The position numbers and the translations under genes are program-made. Positions 59,433-64,000 of a stretch of DNA of 64,000 nucleotides are shown here, one piece after another. The notes beneath the pieces are model-generated. The model was given only the letters and a program-made list of their open reading frames with translations. It did not search any database and had not been told where the DNA came from. The DNA comes from Azonexus sp. (GTDB lineage Bacteria; Pseudomonadota; Gammaproteobacteria; Burkholderiales; Rhodocyclaceae). Each line of letters opens with the position of its first letter. Within the stretch, counting starts at the first letter, position 1. The stretch is from assembly GCA_031274715.1 (NCBI GenBank), contig JAISPT010000079.1, forward strand, positions 35,470 through 99,469, read 5' to 3'.

Positions 59433-59605
59433 GATATTTTTCCATCCATTTGGATACGGAAATAATAATTCATAAAATTAAATAATCGCGCAATTTATAT
59501 GAAATACACCGTAATTTTTGAGCAAACAACGCAATCACTTGCCCGTCGTTATTGCGTACCATGACGTTCATCCGATGCATGCATCCCGCCCCCTGGAGTC
59601 CCGCC

Positions 59606-61297
59606 ATGAGCCAGCCGAAAAACAACAAATACCGCGCCTTTCCGCCGGTCGATCTTCCAGACCGCCAGTGGCCGAACCACGTCATCGACCGGGCGCCGGT
59701 CTGGATGAGCACCGACTTGCGCGACGGCAATCAGGCCCTGTTCGAGCCGATGAACGGCGAGAAGAAGATGCGCTTGTTCAAGACGCTTTGCGCCGTCGGC
59801 TTCAAGGAAATCGAGATCGCCTTCCCGTCGGCCTCGGAAACCGAGTTCGGCTTCGTCCGCGAGTTGATCGAGAACGGCCACATTCCCGACGACGTCACCA
59901 TCGAGGTGCTGACCCAGGCCCGCGAACCGCTGATCCGCCGCACCTTTGAGGCGATTCGGGGCGCCCGGCAGGTCATCGTGCATGTCTATAACGCCACCTG
60001 CCCGGCCTTCCGCGAGACGGTGTTCAACATGAGCCGGGCCGAGGTGGTACGCATGGCCGTCGACGCCGTCACGCTTATCCGCGACCTCGCCGCGGCGATG
60101 CCGGAGACCGAGGTCATCCTCGAATACAGCCCGGAACTGTTCACCGCCACCGAACTCGATTTCGCCAAGGAAATCTGCGACGCCGTTACCGCCGCCTGGG
60201 GCGCGACGCCGCAACGCAAGATCATCCTCAACCTGCCGACGACGGTAGAAATCGCTACGCCAAACATCTACGCCGACCAGATCGAGTGGATGCACCGCCA
60301 CCTCGCCCGCCGCGACTGTGTGCTGATCAGCCTACATCCGCACAACGACCGCGGCACCGCCGTCGCCGCCGCCGAACTCGGCCTCATGGCCGGCGCCGAT
60401 CGTGTCGAGGGCTGCCTCTTCGGCAACGGCGAGCGCACCGGCAACGTCGACCTCGTCACCCTCGCGCTCAACATGCATACCCAAGGCGTCGATCCGCAAC
60501 TCGATTTCTCGGACATTAACGCCATTGCCCGTACCTACGAACACTGTACCCAGCTCCCGATCCATCCGCGCCATCCGTACGTCGGGGATCTCGTTTTCAC
60601 GGCTTTCTCCGGCTCCCACCAGGACGCCATCAAGAAAGGGTTTGCCGCTCAAAAAGCGGATGAGCCGTGGTCAGTGCCCTATCTCCCGATTGACCCGGCC
60701 GACGTCGGCCGCAGCTACGACTCGGTGATCCGCGTCAACAGCCAGTCGGGCAAGGGCGGCATTGCCTGGCTGATGGAGACCGAGCATGGCGTGGCGATGC
60801 CGCGCCGGCTCCAGGTCGAATTCTCCGGCGTCGTCCAGAAGCATGCCGACGCGCACGGCGGCGAGGTCAGCGCCGACGACATCTGGCGCTTGTTCGCCAC
60901 CACCTACCTCGATACCGGGGCGCCAGTGCATTACCGCGAGCATCACTTGTTCGAGCACGGCAACGCCCAGGGCATCCGCCTCGCGGTGGACATCGACGGT
61001 ACGCCGCACATCCTCACTGGCGAAGGCAATGGTCCGATCAACGCAGCGGTACACGCCTTGCACAGCGCCGGTATCGAGATTCAGGTGCGCAGCTACGAGG
61101 AGCGCTCGATGATCCCGGCGGGCGACGACGGCAACGCCAGCGCCTGCGCTTTCATGGAATTGGCCGCCAGCGGCCGCGGCGAGCGTTACGGCGTCGGCAT
61201 CGACGGCAACATCGTCACCGCCTCGATCAAGGCGCTGTTGAGCGGCATCAACCGCTTGCACGTCCGCGCCAACGACAAACCCCAACAGGCCGCCTGA
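59606..61297 (+). CDS. leuA: 2-isopropylmalate synthase, long form
   Basis: 563 residues from ATG 59606 with GGAG ahead. The TIM barrel has STDLRDGNQALFEPM, the metal ligands of SLHPHNDRGTAVAAAELG and the GCLFGNGERTGNVDLV motif. The C-terminal regulatory domain is the LeuA dimer type for leucine feedback. This is the fungal/actinobacterial-like long LeuA, not the shorter E. coli type. First committed step of leucine synthesis. Confidence 0.95.
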   Translation: MSQPKNNKYRAFPPVDLPDRQWPNHVIDRAPVWMSTDLRDGNQALFEPMNGEKKMRLFKTLCAVGFKEIEIAFPSASETEFGFVRELIENGHIPDDVTIEVLTQAREPLIRRTFEAIRGARQVIVHVYNATCPAFRETVFNMSRAEVVRMAVDAVTLIRDLAAAMPETEVILEYSPELFTATELDFAKEICDAVTAAWGATPQRKIILNLPTTVEIATPNIYADQIEWMHRHLARRDCVLISLHPHNDRGTAVAAAELGLMAGADRVEGCLFGNGERTGNVDLVTLALNMHTQGVDPQLDFSDINAIARTYEHCTQLPIHPRHPYVGDLVFTAFSGSHQDAIKKGFAAQKADEPWSVPYLPIDPADVGRSYDSVIRVNSQSGKGGIAWLMETEHGVAMPRRLQVEFSGVVQKHADAHGGEVSADDIWRLFATTYLDTGAPVHYREHHLFEHGNAQGIRLAVDIDGTPHILTGEGNGPINAAVHALHSAGIEIQVRSYEERSMIPAGDDGNASACAFMELAASGRGERYGVGIDGNIVTASIKALLSGINRLHVRANDKPQQAA

Positions 61298-61299
61298 AC

Positions 61300-62115
61300 A
61301 TGAAGCCAAATTCACCCAACCGCTATACGCATGGTCACGAGCTCAGCACCCTGGCTTCACACAGCACGCGCACCGCTGTGAACTCGGCCGCCTATCTGCT
61401 GCCCCGCCTGAAGTCCGGAATGCACCTCCTCGACATTGGTTGCGGCCCGGGAACGATTACCCTCGACCTGGCGGCGCTTGTCGCACCTGGCCAGGTCGTT
61501 GGCCTGGAAAACGCCGAAGCGCCGCTGCTGGCCGCTCGCGCCGAAGCCGCCGCCCGTTCGGATACAACAACCGACTTCCAGATCGGGGATGCGCTGAAAC
61601 TGCCCTTCGAGAATGAATCATTCGACGTGGTACACGCCCATCAGGTTCTGCAACATTTGACTAACCCCGTAGCCGCCCTGCGGGAAATGATTCGAGTGTG
61701 CAAGCCCGGCGGCTGGATTGCCGCCCGCGACGCGGACTACGCCGCCATAAGCTGGTATCCGGAACTTCCTGAACTCGAACGATGGCGGCAAACCTATCGC
61801 GCGGTGGCTCGCGCCAATGGCGCCGAACCCGATGCGGGCAGGAGACTCCGCGCCTGGGCGCATGCGGCGGGCATCGCCAATCCGCAGATCACGGCATCGG
61901 TATGGAGCTACGCCGATACGGAAACCTGCCGCTGGTTAGGAAATGGGCAGGCCGACCGCTGCGCGGGCGAGATTTTTTCCCAGCAAGCCAGAGAGCAAGG
62001 ACTCGGCGCGGCGGATATTGCAGGGATTGTCGACGCTTGGCGAAAATGGGGCGACGATCCGGATGCCTGGTTTTGCATGCCTCACGGGGAACTGCTGGCG
62101 CAGATTCCCCATTGA
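61300..62115 (+). CDS. SAM-dependent methyltransferase (UbiE/Methyltransf_11-like)
   Basis: 271 residues. Motif I LLDIGCGPGTITLDLA at about 46-61, acidic VGLENAE as motif II, FQIGDALKLPFENESFDVV and VLQHLTNPVAALREMIRVCKPGG. The small-molecule methyltransferase layout is clear, but the substrate is not. It starts 2 bases after leuA and is probably co-transcribed. The opening YTHGHELSTLASHSTRTA is shared by many members. Confidence 0.88.
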   Translation: MKPNSPNRYTHGHELSTLASHSTRTAVNSAAYLLPRLKSGMHLLDIGCGPGTITLDLAALVAPGQVVGLENAEAPLLAARAEAAARSDTTTDFQIGDALKLPFENESFDVVHAHQVLQHLTNPVAALREMIRVCKPGGWIAARDADYAAISWYPELPELERWRQTYRAVARANGAEPDAGRRLRAWAHAAGIANPQITASVWSYADTETCRWLGNGQADRCAGEIFSQQAREQGLGAADIAGIVDAWRKWGDDPDAWFCMPHGELLAQIPH

Positions 62116-62127
62116 TTACGCCAAGCT

Positions 62128-62330
62128 CGTAGGGCGCAATAAGCAAAGCGCATTGCACCATCCTGCCGGAATCGATTGCTTGAACTAACACCGAAAAAGG
62201 GTCGCCTGCACAAGAAACCGCAAAGAACGCAAGGAACACAAAGATGCGGATATTTTTCTTTGTGCTCTGTGCGTTCTTTGCGGTTTCGCAGAACGATCGG
62301 CGCAATGCGCTGCGCCTATTGCGCCCTACG
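62128..62330. repeat. Nested palindromic element between two genes
   Basis: Outer 32-bp arms (62128-62159 and 62299-62330; CGTAGGGCGCAATA...) match with about four mismatches. An inner 31-bp pair (62214-62244 and 62257-62287; GAAACCGCAAAGAACGCA...) with a 12-nt loop has two mismatches. It fills the gap from the methyltransferase stop to the lipoprotein stop. No protein is encoded. Confidence 0.85.
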
Positions 62331-62331
62331 C

Positions 62332-62772
62332 CTACTCTGCACCGGCGTCGACACCGGGTGCCGCTTTCGGGACAAAAGCCAGCTGGCCCTGATTCAGCCG
62401 GAAGACCCCTCTGAGTTCGCCCATGCCGGTAACCGGATCGGCATCGAGGCGGGCAAAGCCCTCGCAAGTCTGCGTCTCGGTGGCGTACATGCGCTTGCCG
62501 ACGCGGATGATGAAAGCGCCCGACGGCACCTGCCAGACTTCGACAAGCGTCTTCGCTGTACCGCTGCCGAGGCTATGCCGGCGCACACAGTTGGGCATGC
62601 GCGAGACGATCAGACTCAGGTTCACCTTGTCGTTCCAGAAAACCGGCTGCTCGCGGACCAGCGACAGTGAGTGCTCAGGGGTGCCGTCGATTGAGTAGCT
62701 CGCGGTGTCGTTGACACAGGCGGCGAGCAGGGGCGCAACGAACAGAGGCAGCAGCAGGTGGCGCAGACGCAT
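62332..62772 (-). CDS. Putative lipoprotein of unknown function
   Basis: 146 residues. A signal sequence with a good lipobox (LLAAC at residues 15-19) predicts an acylated cysteine C19. The mature part is beta-rich (SLVREQPVFWNDKVNLSLIV) with a pair of cysteines (PNCVRR, QTCEGF) that may form a disulfide. Not recognised. It starts 11 bases after the pyrC stop, same strand. Confidence 0.82.
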   Translation of the reverse strand: MRLRHLLLPLFVAPLLAACVNDTASYSIDGTPEHSLSLVREQPVFWNDKVNLSLIVSRMPNCVRRHSLGSGTAKTLVEVWQVPSGAFIIRVGKRMYATETQTCEGFARLDADPVTGMGELRGVFRLNQGQLAFVPKAAPGVDAGAE

Positions 62773-62783
62773 GGCGTTTTTCC

Positions 62784-63815
62784 TCAGCGCATTTTCCAGG
62801 ACAAGGTTTCACCGGCCCGCAGCGGCACAATGCGGTCGGTACTGATATACGGATAGTCGGCCGGCACCGTCCAGTTTTCCTTGACCAGCGTGATCGTGCC
62901 GGCGTTACGCGGCAGGCCGTACCAATCCGGGCCGTGGAAGCTGGCGAAGGCTTCCAGCTTGTCCAGCGCGCCGGCCTGCTCGAAAGCCTCGGCATAAAGC
63001 TCGATGGCGGCATAGGCGGTATAGCAACCGGCACAGCCGCAGGCTGCCTCCTTGGCGCCTTTGGCGTGCGGCGCCGAGTCGGTGCCGAGGAAGAATTTCG
63101 GATTGCCGGAAATCGCCGCGGCGACCAGGGCCTGGCGGTGTGTCTCGCGCTTCAGGACCGGCAGGCAATACCAGTGCGGCCGAACGCCGCCGAGGAAGAT
63201 GGCGTTGCGGTTGTACAGCAGGTGGTGGGCAGTGATGGTGGCGGCGACATTGGCCGGCGCGGCAGCGACGAACTCGGCGGCATCGCGGGTCGTGATGTGC
63301 TCCATGACCACCTTCAGGCGCGGGAAGCGCTGCGTCAGCGGCAGCAACACAGTATCGATGAAGGCTTTCTCACGGTCGAACAGGTCGATCGCCGGGTCGG
63401 TGACTTCGCCGTGTACCAGCAGCGGCAGACCGAGACGCTCCATCTCGGCCAGCACGTCATAAGCCTTGGCGATGTCGGTCAGGCCGGCGTCGGAGTTGGT
63501 CGTCGCCCCGGCCGGGTACAGCTTGACCGCTTTGACGAAACCGGAGGCGGCGGCCTTGGCAATCTCGGCCGGTAGCGTGTTGTCGGTCAGGTACAAGGTC
63601 AGCAGCGGCTCGAAGGCCGTGCCCACCGGCAACGCGGCGAGAATGCGCTCGCGGTAAGCAGCGGCCTGGTCGACGGTGGTAACCGGCGGCTTCAAGTTGG
63701 GCATGACGATGGCCCGGGCGAATTGGGCGGCGGTGTGCGCCAGCACGGCGGCCAGCGCCTCACCATCGCGCAAGTGGAGGTGCCAGTCGTCGGGGCGGGT
63801 GATGGTCAGTTGCAT
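62784..63815 (-). CDS. pyrC: Dihydroorotase, class II
   Basis: 343 residues, E. coli PyrC type. Zinc ligands HLHLRDGE at 13-20, the carboxylated lysine in VKAVKLYPAGATTNSD, later histidines in LLVHGEV and VMEHITT, and the catalytic aspartate in GTDSAPHAKGAKE. It closes the ring in pyrimidine synthesis. The protein is full length. Confidence 0.96.
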   Translation of the reverse strand: MQLTITRPDDWHLHLRDGEALAAVLAHTAAQFARAIVMPNLKPPVTTVDQAAAYRERILAALPVGTAFEPLLTLYLTDNTLPAEIAKAAASGFVKAVKLYPAGATTNSDAGLTDIAKAYDVLAEMERLGLPLLVHGEVTDPAIDLFDREKAFIDTVLLPLTQRFPRLKVVMEHITTRDAAEFVAAAPANVAATITAHHLLYNRNAIFLGGVRPHWYCLPVLKRETHRQALVAAAISGNPKFFLGTDSAPHAKGAKEAACGCAGCYTAYAAIELYAEAFEQAGALDKLEAFASFHGPDWYGLPRNAGTITLVKENWTVPADYPYISTDRIVPLRAGETLSWKMR

Positions 63816-63923
63816 GAATGAATACTCAAGGAAATTTCCGGAATTTTGGTAGCGTCTCAGTTTGAAATTTTTTCGAGTTTACCGTCGGGCGTCGGTTTCG
63901 ACAGATCCCATCGGGAAAGGCTC

Positions 63924-64000
63924 CTACGCTACGCTCTCCTCCCGGTCTTTTGCAATGTCGGCGTGCAGGTTGTCGCTCCAGACCAACTCGCACGGCACTT
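63924..64000 (-). CDS. C-terminal end of an unidentified protein (truncated by the window)
   Basis: The last 24 visible codons read ...CELVWSDNLHADIAKDREESVA before a TAG at 63926-63924. The composition looks coding but is too short to identify. The 108 bases between it and pyrC hold no recognised feature except AT-rich leader sequence. Confidence 0.35.
   Translation of the reverse strand, partial: VPCELVWSDNLHADIAKDREESVA

Noticed and set aside
1..64000. CRISPR arrays, rRNA operons, prophage or intact insertion sequences
   Set aside because: No regularly spaced direct repeats, rRNA segments, capsid or terminase genes, or transposase motifs were seen.

Overview
The window is 64 kb of GC-rich bacterial chromosome. 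Gene content and style point to a betaproteobacterium, most likely of the Rhodocyclales (Dechloromonas/Azonexus-like). The evidence is the start of a dcw cluster, a periplasmic nitrate reductase operon, ubiquinone-type hydroxylase, MiaB-PhoH-YbeY-CorC-Lnt and GlyQS-GmhB-PlsC-YgjP gene strings, and a Pseudomonas-like LPS core locus. The genus is an inference. Most genes are housekeeping, tightly packed, and often coupled by ATGA or TGATG overlaps.

Layout. 1-1.8 kb: mraZ-rsmH-ftsL-ftsI (minus), with a MraZ-box promoter. 2-6.7 kb: a Cache/PAS diguanylate cyclase, DsbC, a UbiH-type hydroxylase, a small unknown protein and HU. 6.8-10.9 kb: napDABC with a perfect FNR box and a terminator. 11.0-13.4 kb: ahpC and ahpF with an OxyR-like site. 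13.4-26.3 kb: LPS core locus, containing a late acyltransferase, carbamoyltransferase and five glycosyltransferases on plus, then O-antigen ligase, a tandem kinase-fold protein, WaaP and WaaG on minus. 26.4-31.6 kb: tRNA(CAT), miaB-phoH-ybeY-corC-lnt. 31.6-37.8 kb: a lytic transglycosylase, then glyQ-glyS-gmhB-plsC-ygjP.

37.8-43.8 kb is the accessory region. It is a small chromosomal integron with a decayed integrase pseudogene (minus), an attI-like core and about seven gene cassettes in one orientation, each closed by an attC-like hairpin. Cassettes encode a TIR-domain protein, a secreted unknown, a PhzF-like enzyme, a DUF6868-like membrane protein, two GNAT acetyltransferases, and a tautomerase plus HxlR-type regulator pair with its own promoter and palindromic operators. 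The TIR protein has a KOW-like N-terminus and is the best candidate here for an undescribed defence system.

43.9-48 kb: glyoxalase I, a GGDEF-EAL membrane protein coupled to a PhnD-like periplasmic binding protein, and initiator tRNA. 48-54.6 kb: the full pho/pst set (pstSCAB-phoU-phoB-phoR, minus) with a Pho box upstream of pstS. 54.7-59.4 kb: a methyltransferase, a ferric-reductase-like membrane protein, a class D beta-lactamase, a helix-hairpin-helix protein, RNase P RNA and an Lrp-family regulator. 59.6-64 kb: leuA, a methyltransferase, a nested palindromic element, a lipoprotein, pyrC and the end of one more gene.

All functions come from reading motifs and from remembered families; no database search was possible.
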